Part shown: in pieces, positions 46,111-57,449 of the stretch
Layout: every line of letters starts with the position of its first letter
Numbering within the stretch: the stretch's first letter is position 1
Notes under the pieces: generated by a model
Seen by the model: only the letters and a program-made list of their open reading frames with translations
The model's database searches: none
What the model was told of the DNA's origin: nothing
From: Morinoia aosen
Taxonomy: Eukaryota > Arthropoda > Malacostraca > Amphipoda > Talitridae
NCBI GenBank assembly: GCA_030386875.1
Contig: CM059558.1
Coordinates: 1,178,001-1,242,000, forward strand
DNA length: 64,000 nucleotides
Reading direction: 5' to 3'
Made by a program: the position numbers and the translations under genes

Positions 46111-47820
46111 ATAGCTGTAGGGTAAAACACTGAGTTTTGACAGTTTCTATTGAACATTCAAAGAAGTAATGGTTGAAATTCATGGCTTGTTGCATTTTTT
46201 GTTATAGGTACATTGTAGTGTGAAGAATCTGTGGTTTGATTCCATTGTATGAAAGTAGGAGGTTAGTTGTATGAGCTCCAATTCATGAAGCTGAGTATGT
46301 TGAGCATGGCTGGGAACCTGTCTGGTAGAGTACTATTGAGTCATGTAAAAGAGGTAATAGAAAGTGCAATAGGAGATAAATTTTGCAGTCTTTAGCAGAA
46401 CAGAGGGTGTATGGGTCTGATTTTAGCAGAAAATTAAGGGTCTGATTTTAGCAGTCTCAGTTGTATGAAAAATAAAAGCCAAAGCAAGAGGTGTTTTGGT
46501 CATTTATGGATTTGGAGGAGTGGATGATACAGTTGATCAAAGAGTGTTATTGGAAGCGCCAAGAGTGGCTGATGTAAAGAGTAAAGCGCATAACTTGATT
46601 TATTATATTGATAATAGAGCTTATATGATAACTGAAAGTGTAGTGAGGAAATAGTGTACAGTGCTAATGACTTAGCATCAGGGGAATGTAATGTCTTGTG
46701 TTGTTATATATGTATACAGATGGAGTTTTTTGTTAGGTGAGGGGACCATTGTTTGGTGTGGGTTGGAAATATTGGCTGCACAGAACACAGTCATCAATGT
46801 TTTACAGGGTACTTGTGTGTTCTCTGTCACCATTTCTTTGGGTTCACTAAAGGGTAAAAAAATACAACTTTTGCTTGTGAAATGTTTTATATTTGTCAAA
46901 GATCAACAAAAATCCTTTCAAGATAACAAAAAGTAATAATAATTTAACTAGGCTACCCTAACTTTAACATCAAAAGGAAACCATAAATTAAAAGTGGTGA
47001 CAGATAACCCACAAGTAGTATCTGCAGCTACTGTGTGCTGATATTTTAGCTCTATTAGCTAAGTTGAAGAGAAACTGTTGGCTGGTAAATGTGTTTATGA
47101 GAACCTGTTATGGAAAAAGGCTCCAGGTGGATATACATAAGTAAAGTTGAAAAAGGACTGAGGAAAAATGGTTTATGACGAATGCATGAAAGTTTGTTAT
47201 GGAGAAATGAGTTATGTCTTTTATTTGGGAGTGCTTGGAGCTGCTAATGGTGAATTACATCAGAAGGTGAAAACTAGAACAAGATACAAGCATGAGAACG
47301 TTTGTGTGCAGTTCTATGAAAAAGGGACCTGACTACAGATGCTATAAGGTCATTGTACTGGAAGTGAACATGACTTGTTTTTTGTTTCATTGGCTGAATG
47401 CACTTAATTCAACTTTGTATTTGAATTTCATTCTATTTTATTCAGTTCTGTTGCTTTACTGAATTCTCTTTCATTTCTTTTCAGCTTTAACTACCTATAA
47501 ACATAAATATCTCAATAGTATTTAATCAATAAAGATAATGCTTATATAACCTTACTAAACCTGCCATTCTATAAGAGGGATATCCTGTAGGATTAAGGCT
47601 CCCATTGGGTGAGTCGTTCTTCTGTTATCCAAAGATGGCATATGTTGGCAGTCTTGAATCACTATTGTTACTGTGCATTGCAAGATTAAACTTTTTTTTG
47701 TGATATTGTTGATATATAGTTAAGATCAAAGGAGTCTGATTTTCTTTTCAATTTAATAGAACATTCATGCACAACCTCTTGTATTGCTATTGCAGTTGTA
47801 CATTGAGATGCATTGACATC
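46110..47820. other. Unassigned; one decayed coding-looking stretch
   Basis: 46490-46665 on plus reads stop-free (ARGVLVIYGFGGVDDTVD ... MITESVVRK) and 46985-47340 has coding-like composition with several stops. No family is recognised. The 81-codon frame at 46691-46936 has no support. Confidence 0.3.
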
Positions 47821-47833
47821 TTCCTACGAAGGT

Positions 47834-48002
47834 TATTATTGTTTGTCCTTGTTTACTCTGAGAGCAGCGAGGGTCAGGTTGTGACCAGTGAGTTGGTACT
47901 GGCTGGAGTGTCTGGAAGTGTTGGAGCCACTGATTGACTTCAGGAGTCTGACAGGTGAGCCTTCATGGCCTGCGCTACTTCTTTGATGCCCTTTCACAAA
48001 TC
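47834..48002 (-). CDS. Candidate host terminal exon (strand uncertain)
   Basis: On minus, after an AG acceptor-like site (atttgtgaaag), the frame reads GHQRSSAGHEGSPVRLL ... TLAALRVNKDKQ and ends in tandem stops at 47839-47834. Codon use is coding-like. On plus, however, good splice sites (ttgtttactctgagagcag, then CTGACAG|GTGAGC) would define a stop-containing, hence untranslated, exon. I favour minus slightly. Confidence 0.35.
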
Positions 48003-48530
48003 CCCCCACAAGCATCAGACCACAAAAAAATATAAAGAAATAACTCAAAAAGTCATAAGTGTATGTTTTATGAGAAGAGCCAAAAGATGTTGAAAATAGG
48101 TTTCACTTTGATAAAAAATTGTTCTGGTGTTATACTCTTTTTTGGCACCAAAGAAGCTTTGAATTGTTCATCCCATAAGTCATTGAAAAAAATTAAACTA
48201 CCTCATTCATTTAACAAATAAATTGAAATTTTCAAATCTACTTGATATACAAGATGCATTATTGGAATGTTTGGCCAGCCCGCATATTATTTTCTGCAAT
48301 GATGGAAGAACTTTGTCATATTTGTAAATTTTATGGAGGTTATAGTTTTAGTTTTTGAGATTTTAGAACAAAGAAAAACTTTATATTTAAATTAAAGATG
48401 ATACAAAAACTCATGTTTGGTTTTTAAAATCTCTTAAATCTAGAGTTCTTATATGCTACACCCACATGAGTATTGTAATGCCCTTGTAGGCGCATCCCTT
48501 GGCCCATTGCTCAGGTACCTAACCACCCAG

Positions 48531-48643
48531 TATGGAGCATGCAGTGGTTATGGAGCACAAGTTGACAGATGCTGAAGTGGAGAGGCTGTGTTGCCAGCAG
48601 GACTTCATCAAGCAAAAAGCTGCGGTGAGGGACAGGGTGCAAG
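48531..48643 (+). CDS. Candidate host exon with possible start codon
   Basis: Acceptor taaccacccag, then one base, ATG and 36 further stop-free codons (EHAVVMEHKLTDAEVERL ... KAAVRDRVQ), and a strong donor GTGCAAG|GTGAGA. A stop lies just upstream in frame, so the reading starts within this exon, or the ATG is the true start. It looks like an amphipathic helix. Not recognised; no partner exon found. Confidence 0.5.
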
Positions 48644-48762
48644 GTGAGACTTAGTTTTGGCCTGGGTATGAGATAAAGGCAGTTGATGTTATGCATTTTA
48701 GAGGAAACAAGTTAGTCATTTCTCTAGGGAAAAATCTTCTTAACAGTCAGTCACGCTCTTAA

Positions 48763-48982
48763 CAAACTGACCCCACAACCTGCGCCACCGGTGGCTGTAG
48801 GGGATTTGCATAATGCTTCTGAACGACCAGTAGTCATCAACTCAGTTTTCATAAATGCTTAGTTAAAGCTAAATGAGGGTGTGATTTAGTAAATTATTGG
48901 TATTTTCCAAATTGCATGTTACAATGGACTTTAAATTTGAGTTTAATATCGAACTTCAGTTTTACCCGTTGTGGTCAAAGTG
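48763..48982. mobile_element. piggyBac-type MITE D2 (220 bp, TTAA sites)
   Basis: TTAA at 48759-48762 and 48983-48986; ends CAAACTGACCCCACAAC and GTTGTGGTCAAAGTG. Same length and inner words (caccggtgg, ataaatgct) as D1. Confidence 0.8.
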
Positions 48983-48999
48983 TTAAGGATGCTTAATGA

Positions 49000-50080
49000 C
49001 CGAATACTTTAGTTGTGGGTACTACTAGGATGGATATAGTTGTTAGTCATTTACATCTGAATGATTTAATTGAGGAAAAATGCCATTCCTTCATTTTTGA
49101 TGGGTTCAGGGTGTCTACTTGGTAGTAAAGTAGTAAAAAGTAGTAAAATGTAGTAAAATTTCGAAAGTGGTTAAAGAAGTAGTAAAATTTTCCTAAGGGT
49201 AGTAAAAAAATTGTCGAGTGGAAAAATTCTCTGAAAATTTGAAGTAATGTTACATATTTATATAGAGTACGAAGATTTTTTAAAATTCATTATTCCCCAA
49301 ATCATAAGTTTGTCTCGATTTATGGGAAATATTCCTGTAAAGTGGGGTATAATTTTAGGATTGAAGCACACAAAATAGAAAAAAATTCAAAATTTTTGCG
49401 AACAATAGGAAAAACAGTTCACTTTTTCTTCTCATTCCGTTTGATCTGAAAGTTATCTAGTTGTTTCATGATGGAAGGTTCTTTTGAGCCATTTTATTAT
49501 TAACAAATTATTGAGAGAAAACAATAAAATGGCTTTCCCTTTGATGCGGTAATCGAGGTTTCATAAATCGTATAAATGTAAATTTAAAAAGTGTAATACC
49601 AGTGGCAATGCATTGTTGAAAACACTTCTATTGAGATACAAGCTTAGGAGCTTGTGCTATCAGGGATTAGTATTGAAAATAAAACAATGATTTAAAAATT
49701 ATGCATTTATGATTATGAGGTCGACGTTTAACATCTTTTATTCTTACGTATCAAATATGCATTAAAAGATCTCAAGGAAAAATGAAATAGTATAGCTACA
49801 TATTTTCTTGTGGAAGCATATCAAGTGGCTTTGATTGATATATGTTTGTCATGTGAAATAATTTATATTTTTTTGAGAATTACCATTCTTTTAAACGTAG
49901 AACAAATTGTGAACTTTTTCTTTTAAATTTTATGAATAAACATTAACAACTAGCCAAAATTTTACATAGGTAGTTGTATTCATCACTAAATAACCATTAC
50001 ATTTTATTGGATTTCATCTTTAGTGGATGCATTTGCCCATAAGATATATAGCATAGTTGGCATAATTGTTCTTTTTGTGC
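49000..50080. other. No gene seen; short TAGTAAAA run
   Basis: 49120-49210 repeats tagtaaaa-type words. The remainder is anonymous AT-rich DNA. Confidence 0.4.
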
Positions 50081-50084
50081 ACTT

Positions 50085-50430
50085 GTTCCCCTCAGGGGGA
50101 TATAACTATTGTGTCTATGGTAATTAGCGCTCCCAGGGGGAAAATGTGAGGGCCCGAGCTGAGAGTTAGGTAGGTTTTCTTTTTGTTGGAAATAAAATGT
50201 TTTCGCTATGTTGAGGGCCACCTTTTTTCGGTTCACTGCTGTCCTGTTCTTCAGCACCAACGACTTTCTTCTTCAACTTTGCTCTTGTTTTGTAATCTTC
50301 TTTCACAACTTACTGTTTCTATGCCCTTTCTGTGTAGATTCCGCGTTTCCTAAACTCCATACTAAACGGTGCCTTCCTCCTTCCTCTCTTTGGATCACAT
50401 TTGTTGCTGGGTAGGGAGGCTAAAACTAAT
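50085..50430 (-). repeat. Dispersed repeat family A, copy 9
   Basis: Only minus-oriented copy: begins cccctcagggggatataact and ends gggaggctaaaac. The 68-codon frame inside it is an artefact of the repeat. Confidence 0.85.
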
Positions 50431-50939
50431 GACTAATAGTAGTAATGGAACTACCAATTAGGGCACAATTCACCACAATTAGCTTGCAATGGAAATTATT
50501 TAAAAAACAATTTCAAGAAAGATTCATTCTCTGACGAATTTTTGAGTTTCATAAGCCAAAATGAGTTACACAAACGACTAAGTCACTTTTTAATATAAAT
50601 TTCAATTTTCTTAATCTAACCACAAGGGTTTCATCAATAAAAACTATTTCCGTTTTATCATTTTCCTTATTTGCAAAAAATTGTTCGAAATTCATTTTAG
50701 TTTCCCGTTCAACTATTTTTTTCTAAAGCGTACATAGAAAATGAACTGAGATTTCGTGGTAGACTTGTCAAATTTCAATCATATATGATTACGTCTGAAC
50801 TATTGCATAAGAAACTATTGAAAACAAACAAAATTGATTTTAAAATTATAAATAGAATCTTGAACAGAGATGTTAAAACGATATAATTTATATAATGAAG
50901 ACACATTTAAAATGTATACACAACAATTTCACGCAACTT

Positions 50940-51030
50940 TCACCTATCGTGATAGCCGCGTGCACTAAGGCGCAGCAGCAAAATCGTAAGGCAAAGACAT
51001 CACGGGTTCGAATCTCGTTTAACGTGAAAG
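50940..51030 (+). repeat. tRNA-like (SINE head?) sequence
   Basis: A good B-box ggttcgaatct (51005-51015) with a foldable T-arm (acggg...ctcgt) follows a poor A-box region (tagccgcgtgc). The anticodon arm is unclear, so I prefer a tRNA-derived relic over a functional tRNA gene. Confidence 0.3.
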
Positions 51031-51249
51031 TTTTCTAAGTTAACAAAACGGTATAAAAGATACTTATCGATGGTAAATGGTAAATCATAAGTAGGACTGA
51101 TGCCTAATTTAAGTATTTTCTCTTTTATTCTTTACTAAATGAAAGTAATTAAAGTTTTAACATGACTGTGAATTGTGAAAATCGAAGCATCTTTTCTTCC
51201 GTATTGAGAAAAAGTTTGTTTAAATAGTCCAAAATTCTCAATTTAAACT

Positions 51250-51690
51250 TGGCAATCTTTAGCTCAGTGGTAACGTGTCGGGTTAGCGTTATGAAAACCA
51301 TTGCAGCTGAGGATCGATTCCTGAGATTCCCGGAAGGGTTTTTCACGGTTTCGGAGATATGTAACAGTACTCGTACTGCTCTTGATATCTTGCCTTCAAC
51401 GCGTGGCTCTTAAACGAACCGTGTCTGTGCAATTCAACGAGTGGCCATAGTTGGATTGTGAACGATGCGTTAAGTTGAAGAGAGACAACCCCAAATATAT
51501 TACATGGAATCAGAAGTCTGTATGAATGGTGTGAAATGCGTCGGCTAACGTGAAAATCAGATTACGACGCCAATACACTGTGCTATGGACTAAAGAGACC
51601 ATGTAATAGAGCTCATCGATCTTCACCAAGTGTGAAGACGTGATGAGATCTGATGAAGAACCGGTACTTCGGGGTTGTTTTGCGTTTTTT
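51250..51690 (+). repeat. tRNA-derived SINE candidate
   Basis: Consensus A-box tagctcagtgg (51260-51270) and B-box ggatcgattcc (51311-51321) at tRNA spacing, followed by a GC-richer body (gggtttttcacggtttcgg; gaagaaccggtacttcgggg) and a T-rich end. Not a tRNA gene, since the acceptor stem does not pair. It lies between family A copy 9 and the viral element, whose left terminus must be nearby. Confidence 0.5.
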
Positions 51691-51753
51691 TACCCTATTT
51701 CAGTTGTAAACCTAATTTTTTTGTATAACAAACAAAAACAATATATAGTATGC

Positions 51754-52530
51754 TTAGGAATAATTCCATTCTCTGAAGTATTTTTTAGGAATATATAATT
51801 TATCAAAGTTTTGAGAGTACCTACCTTGAAGTGGATGTCTGTCTTTATTAATAAAGATAAAATTATATGGTTTTTTGTATGTGTTTGAACAAAACTCTTT
51901 AAATTCATCAAAGGGCATGTCCTGAGATATGATATCTGTGTAAATGTTCTTCATATCAGTTGAGTCTAAACCAAAAAGAATCAGAACGTTAGCATTTGTT
52001 CTAATTGTTTGTCTCGGTAATAAATAATAATTTTGTGATAAGTAAATTGAACAGCAGTTGTTGTGTCTACCTCTTGTGTGAAAGCTATCAGCTGGACTTT
52101 GATCTCTTTCAGTTGCTATATCGTCGAAAATAAAAAGATTTTTCTTTTTTGAATCTACGTCACTTGGATCGGGAATAGCTGTCATATCTTGAAAATATTC
52201 AATTTTAGATTTTGAGTTTCTTTTAATAGGTAAATATTCAAGAAAATCGTCAATATTACCATTCCCCATTTCAAATAATTGAATTATTTCAGATTGGTTA
52301 TAGCCTTTATCAAAAGCATTCTTTAACAATTTATATTCTGGTTGATGTATTGATTTACTGTACAGAAAAAGATGATTAAAATCGACAAATTTTTCTAACG
52401 GAAGCTTTATTAATAAAGAAGTTTTACCACAGTTTGATCTCCCTACGATGAGACATCTCAAGCCAGGAGAAGGAAAAATAAAATGATTCTTTTGATTATT
52501 TCTTTTACTGTCTTTCCACATATACACCAT
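51754..52530 (-). CDS. Viral DNA-packaging ATPase (FtsK/HerA type)
   Basis: 258 residues. Walker A GRSNCGKTSLL lies near residue 32 after the strand LRCLIV, Walker B LFIFDDI near residue 130, and a sensor-like SQNYYLLPRQT-type stretch near 165. This is the A32-like packaging ATPase of Polintons, adintoviruses and NCLDV, which pumps genomic DNA into preformed capsids. The frame is intact, with an ATG start in the context TATATAAAATG. It is divergent from the plus-strand genes and next to the element's left end. Length is typical for the family (about 230-270). Confidence 0.88.
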   Translation of the reverse strand: MVYMWKDSKRNNQKNHFIFPSPGLRCLIVGRSNCGKTSLLIKLPLEKFVDFNHLFLYSKSIHQPEYKLLKNAFDKGYNQSEIIQLFEMGNGNIDDFLEYLPIKRNSKSKIEYFQDMTAIPDPSDVDSKKKNLFIFDDIATERDQSPADSFHTRGRHNNCCSIYLSQNYYLLPRQTIRTNANVLILFGLDSTDMKNIYTDIISQDMPFDEFKEFCSNTYKKPYNFIFINKDRHPLQGRYSQNFDKLYIPKKYFREWNYS

Positions 52531-52639
52531 TTTATATAACTAATAAACTACAACTGATTTTTCAAAATTTATTTCCTGTTTGTAGCCATTGTAAACATTG
52601 TTTTTTTTTTATATTTGCAACTTCATTAAGTTCAATTCT

Positions 52640-52885
52640 TCAATGTTTTTTCTTTCTTATTGGTTGTCTCGTTGGGCAATAACGAGAGAAAAAGCTACCT
52701 TTGGTGTCATAAGAATCGTTAATGAATAATGTTTGAAGATGAATGATATTTGACTCTAATTGAGTTATAACTTCCCTATTTAATTCGACATCATTTTGAA
52801 AATGATTAACATCTAATTGCAATTGATTTATGTTTGCAGTATTGCGAACAACTTCTCTTTGAATGTCTGTAATAATATCTTCCAT
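52640..52885 (-). CDS. Small coiled-coil protein of the viral element
   Basis: 81 residues. N-terminal two thirds form a heptad-like helix (IQREVVRNTANINQLQLDV ... LESNIIHLQ), ending in a basic tail RQPIRKKKH. No known family. It lies between the ATPase and PolB on minus, with an ATG in context TTAATAAAATGG. Its 3' part is duplicated in decayed form at 52893-52975. Possibly a structural accessory protein. Confidence 0.55.
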   Translation of the reverse strand: MEDIITDIQREVVRNTANINQLQLDVNHFQNDVELNREVITQLESNIIHLQTLFINDSYDTKGSFFSRYCPTRQPIRKKKH

Positions 52886-52892
52886 TTTATTA

Positions 52893-52980
52893 AGTTTAAT
52901 TCTTCAATGTGTTTTTCTTTTTATGGTTGTCTCATTAGTCAATAACGAGGGAAGGAGCTACCTTTGATTGTAAATAAAGT
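52893..52980 (-). pseudogene. Decayed duplicate of the coiled-coil gene's 3' end
   Basis: Matches 52622-52705 (tttaattcttcaatg, ggttgtctc, caataacgag, gctacctttg). Its translation parallels the 81-residue protein's tail but with two stops. A short tandem duplication. Confidence 0.6.
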
Positions 52981-53217
52981 AAATGCATCGAGTTTGCAAA
53001 TTTTTGAGCACCTATTACTTCATATGGAATATTGCTTTTCATTTTGATTAATATAAATTTTGAGAATACTTTAAAATTTACATTGGAAAAAAACATTGAA
53101 ATTTTTAAAATATACTGAGAAAATAATTTATTAAAAATTGAATCATTCAATGTATCACATCTATCTAATACTAAGAATACAAAAAGGCATAATAATTTAA
53201 AGAAAATTTCAGTAAAG

Positions 53218-53796
53218 ATGACTTCAAGTAACAATTTTTGTAACATATGTAATATTTACATCATCAACTTGAGAAGACATGAGAAAAGCATGAAACACAA
53301 TAAAAACGTGAGTAAACTATTAATCTCGGATCTGTATTTTGATAAAAACAAAGATTTCTGTAATATATGTAATATAAATGTCTCTAATCTAAAAACACAT
53401 CTAAAATCTACTAGGCATATTAAAAACACAAATCAAGAATTAATTTCCGATTCATATTTTGAGAAAAAGGTGTGTAAAATATTTAAAGTAGAAGTAAAAA
53501 ATCTAGAACAGCATAAGAAATCAAAGAAGCATTTTAGAAACGCTTATGGCTGTAAATTCAGAGGAAAAAAATGTGCTATAAATGAAAAATGCCTGGAATA
53601 TATGTTCTCTGATATATCAGTTATAGATCCGACAGTTTTCATGAGGAATATGACCCCGGTTGTGAAATCAATTTTGAGAGAGCAAAAGTTTGATAATATG
53701 AAGATACAATTGGCAATTTTAGTTCAATTTTATAAATACAAAGAAAAAAATGAAAAAGTATATTCAACAGCATGGATGAATACAGTAAGTTTGTAG
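53218..53796 (+). CDS. N-terminal zinc-finger part of viral PolB (or separate ORF)
   Basis: 192 codons with ATG start. Three related zinc-finger units (CNICNIYIINLRRHEKSMKH, then CNICNINVSNLKTHLKS with RH, then a third lacking the first C pair) with C-x2-C-x10-H-x5-H spacing. The C-terminal ~70 residues resemble the region that precedes the exonuclease domain in Polinton-type polymerases. The next frame overlaps by 25 bases in -1, with continuity of family resemblance across the overlap. A single-base loss near 53785 is therefore the likely cause of the split. Confidence 0.7.
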   Translation: MTSSNNFCNICNIYIINLRRHEKSMKHNKNVSKLLISDLYFDKNKDFCNICNINVSNLKTHLKSTRHIKNTNQELISDSYFEKKVCKIFKVEVKNLEQHKKSKKHFRNAYGCKFRGKKCAINEKCLEYMFSDISVIDPTVFMRNMTPVVKSILREQKFDNMKIQLAILVQFYKYKEKNEKVYSTAWMNTVSL

Positions 53797-56700
53797 ACAT
53801 ATCGAAAAACTTTACAAACATTGATGATCTGTATAAAGAAGCTATTAGAAAGGTTGAAGAATATACAAAAAACTCCTCGGGCTGGATAACAGATAAATTA
53901 TTAGACTTCAATGTAAAAATTATTGAATACAAGCCTATCAAAGGTTCTAGTTATATAGAATTACCTGAAAAGTTTCAAAAGTCGACTTATAAACTAATTA
54001 AAATTAAAAATACCGATAATAAATGCTTTATGTGGAGTGTTGCGAGATATTATTGCCGAGATGAAAAAAACGGCAATAGAATATCTAAAAGATTAAAAAC
54101 TGAAGCTGAAAAGTTAAATTTCAGAGACATAACATTCCCAGTAAAACTTAAAGATATCGATGAATTTGAGAGAAACAATAATGTGTCAGTAAATGTTTAC
54201 AACTTTAATTACTTGAAAGAATTATGTCCTCTGAGAATAACAAAGGTGAAAAATGAAGATGTTATATCACTTTTATTGTTAACAAATGAAAGTAAAAGTC
54301 ATTATGTATTGATGAAGTCATTAAGTCCATTTATGCAAACTAAAGATGGTCATAAAAAACATGTCTGTCCATATTGTTTATGGCCATTCACAAAAGAATG
54401 TTTATTAACAAACCACATTAATGATTGTTCAGTTCACACTCCAACAAAGTATGTTCTTGAAGGAGGTAAATTGAAATTTAAACATTACCAAAAAACAATT
54501 AGACATCCTTTCACAATTTATGCTGACTTCGAATCAACATTGACAAAAATAGATACGTGTCAACCAAATCAAAACTCGAGTTACACCATGAACATTCAGA
54601 AGCACAATCCTAATTCATTCTGTTGCTATACAAAATCTGAAGCAGATGAATATTCCCGTTTAGAAATATATAATGGTAAAGATGCTTCCCAAAAGTTTGT
54701 AGAATATTTAGAAAAAGAAACCAAGAGAATTTATAGTCTGTTGAAAATAAATAAGAAAATCTATTTACCATCAGATGAATTCGAAAAATATAAAGAAGCC
54801 ACAAGATGCTATGTATGTGGCGGAGAATTTACGGAAGATAACTATAAAGTTAGAGACCACAATCATTTGACAGGTCATTATAGAGGTCCAGCTCATTTAA
54901 AATGTAATTTAAAAATTAGGAATCCTAATTTTATACCTGTTTTTCTACACAATCTGTCTAATTACGATGCTCATTTGTTCGTGAAAGACTTGGGAAACAT
55001 ATCCGGAAAGTTGAACGTTATTCCACAAACAGATGAAGAATATATTAGTTTTACACAAACCATAAAAGTAGATTCCTAAGTATGTAAATATACAGGAAAA
55101 ATTAAAGATATCACCAGAGACTTACGGTTCTTAGACAGCTACAGGTTTTTACCTTCATCTCTAGATAAACTTTCGAAGAATTTATTTGAGCACAAAGAAT
55201 TGTCGAAGTTCTTTCTCAATGAACAACAATTAGAGTTGATCAACAAAAAAGGTATTTATCCGTATGAATATGTAAATAGTTATGAAAAAATGAACGTTAA
55301 TAGTTTACCAGCTAAAAGTGAATTCTACAGTAGATTAAATAATAAAAATATTTCAGAAGATGAATATCAGCATGCACTCGAAGTTTGGAGCGCTTTTAAT
55401 TGTACAACATTCAAAGATTACCATAATTTAAATCTAAAAGTCGATACATTATTACTAGCCGAAGTATTTGAAGAATTTAGACTAACATGCATGAAAACTG
55501 ATTCTCTAGATCCAGCACATTATTTTACAGCTCCAGGATTGTCTTTCGATGCTCTACTGAAATATACAAAAATAGAATTGGACTTGTTTGAAGATCCTGA
55601 TATGCTCCTGTTCATTGAAAAAGGAATAAGAGGTGGGATTTCTACAATATCAACACGATATGCAAAAGCAAACAATCCATATATTCCAGAAACATTCGAT
55701 AAAGGAAAACCAAATAATTTCATCACATACATAGATGCAAATTATCTTTACGGCTGGGCTATGTGTCGATCATTACCTACTGGTAACTTTAAATTGAAAG
55801 ATCCAAAGTCGAAACTCAAAGCAGATAAAGGTTATATATTAGAAGTGGATTTAAGTTATTCGAAAGACTTACATGCTCTACATAATGATTTACCATTAGC
55901 TCCAGAAAATATCAAAGTAAATGATGTAAATAAATTAGTTCCACATCTTGGAAAACGAGAAAAATATGTTGTACATCTTAAATCTCTAACACAATATCTA
56001 GATCTAGGATTGAAGTTGGAGAAAATTCACAGAATATTAGAGTTTGATGAAAGTCCATGGATGAAATCATATATTGATATCAACACAGAAATGCGCCAGC
56101 AAGCTAAATCTGAATTTGAAAAAGACTTCTACAAGCTGATGAACAATTCAGTATTTGGTAAAACAATGGAAAATATTAGAAATATAGTAGATATGTGTTT
56201 AGTAAAGTCAGAGAAAGAATTAATTAAATTAGCAAATGAACCAAACTTTACCAGTTTTAAAATATTCTCAGAAAATTTGATAGCATGTCATATGCAAAAA
56301 CAAAGACTGAAATTTGATAAACCAATCTACGTAGGGTTGTCTGTATTAGATATAAGTAAAACATTAATGTATGATTTCCATTATAATCATATTAAAAAGA
56401 AATATGGTAATAAGGCAAAGTTGTTGTTTACAGATACAGATTCATTATGTTATGATATCGAAACAAAATATTTGTACAAAGATATGGAAAGAAATAAAGA
56501 CTTGTATGATACATCAAACTATTCTAAAGAACACTTCCTATATTCAACTGAAAATATGAAAGTGATTGGGAAAATGAAAGACAAAACGTGTGGAATACCA
56601 ATTGAAGAATTCGTTGGTCTCAGAGCAAAACTATATTGTTACAAGACGAAAAATTCCGTGAGTAAGAAAGCAAAAGGGGCAAGTAAGAACATAACTGAGC

Positions 56701-56900
56701 ACAATATCACAATGGATGAATATAAAAGAGCATTGAATAATGAAACAATATACAAAACGATGTATAATATCCAAAGTGTTAACCACGAATTATATACTAA
56801 AGAAATAAATAAGGTTGCATTAAATGGTAATGATGACAAGCGACATATATTACCAGATGGTATCAACACACTAGCACTAAATCACTATAAAATATATTAA
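53772..56900 (+). pseudogene. polB: Protein-primed family B DNA polymerase, one in-frame stop
   Basis: Frame 53772-55079 and its continuation 55080-56900 are in register, interrupted only by TAA at 55077-55079. In order: N-terminal domain, a zinc cluster CPYCLWPF ... NHINDC, 3'-5' exonuclease motif I YADFEST (54520), an endonuclease VII-like Cys/His insert (CYVCGGEF ... DHNHLTGHYRGPAH ... CN, 54810-54905), Exo II HNLSNYDAHLF, polymerase motif A YIDANYLYGWAM (55730), motif B KLMNNSVFGKTMEN (56135) and motif C LFTDTDSLCYD (56430). It replicates the linear element with a terminal protein primer. The break separates exonuclease from polymerase; no joined sequence is given. Confidence 0.9.
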
Positions 56901-56918
56901 TTAAATAAAGTATATAAA

Positions 56919-57449
56919 ATGATTATCTACAACAATAATGACTCCTATAACCAAGATTTATTTTCTGTTGAAAATGAACAGTATTTGAGTGATTTGAAAT
57001 CAATAGTTAATGAAGAAAAAACTGGGAAGGGTATTGTAAATACATTACTTAGAAAACTTCCATTACCGGAAATGCATTTGAAATTACCATCTAATATTCA
57101 ATCTGAACAAGTCCCGAACGGTTCATTCAACAATAAACATACCTACTCATTTTGCGGTCCAGGAACTAAGGTGCAGAAGCGAATTCAAGAAGGTTATCGA
57201 GGAGTTAACTCACTCGATCAGGCTTGTAAAAATCATGACATATTTTATTCACAACATCCAACAACGAAATACAGAAATTATGCTGATGATATTCTAGCAA
57301 AAAGAGCCGCTGAAATTGCAACTGATCCAAATGAATCAGAATACGTTCGACAAGATGCTAAATTAGTTAACGCAATTATGGCAGGTAAGAGCTGGACAGG
57401 AATGGGCCTCTCGTCGACAAAAAACTTTCAAACACGCTCACTGATGTGA
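56919..57449 (+). CDS. Parvovirus-type phospholipase A2 domain protein
   Basis: 176 residues, ATG in TATATAAAATG. The PLA2 core has the calcium loop YSFCGPGT (near residue 77) and the catalytic HD in ACKNHDIFYSQH, followed by a conserved helix NYADDILAKRA with the second Asp. Parvovirus VP1 and several adintoviruses carry this domain to breach endosomal membranes during entry. It lies just after PolB (19-base gap with an AATAAA). Its 3' end overlaps the integrase frame. Intact. Confidence 0.85.
   Translation: MIIYNNNDSYNQDLFSVENEQYLSDLKSIVNEEKTGKGIVNTLLRKLPLPEMHLKLPSNIQSEQVPNGSFNNKHTYSFCGPGTKVQKRIQEGYRGVNSLDQACKNHDIFYSQHPTTKYRNYADDILAKRAAEIATDPNESEYVRQDAKLVNAIMAGKSWTGMGLSSTKNFQTRSLM

Noticed and set aside
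51250..51330. Functional tRNA gene
   Set aside because: A and B boxes are good but the acceptor stem ends do not pair and a GC-rich body follows, so a SINE is more likely.
53639..53941. 100-codon minus frame opposite PolB
   Set aside because: Shadow of the polymerase coding strand; no motif of its own.
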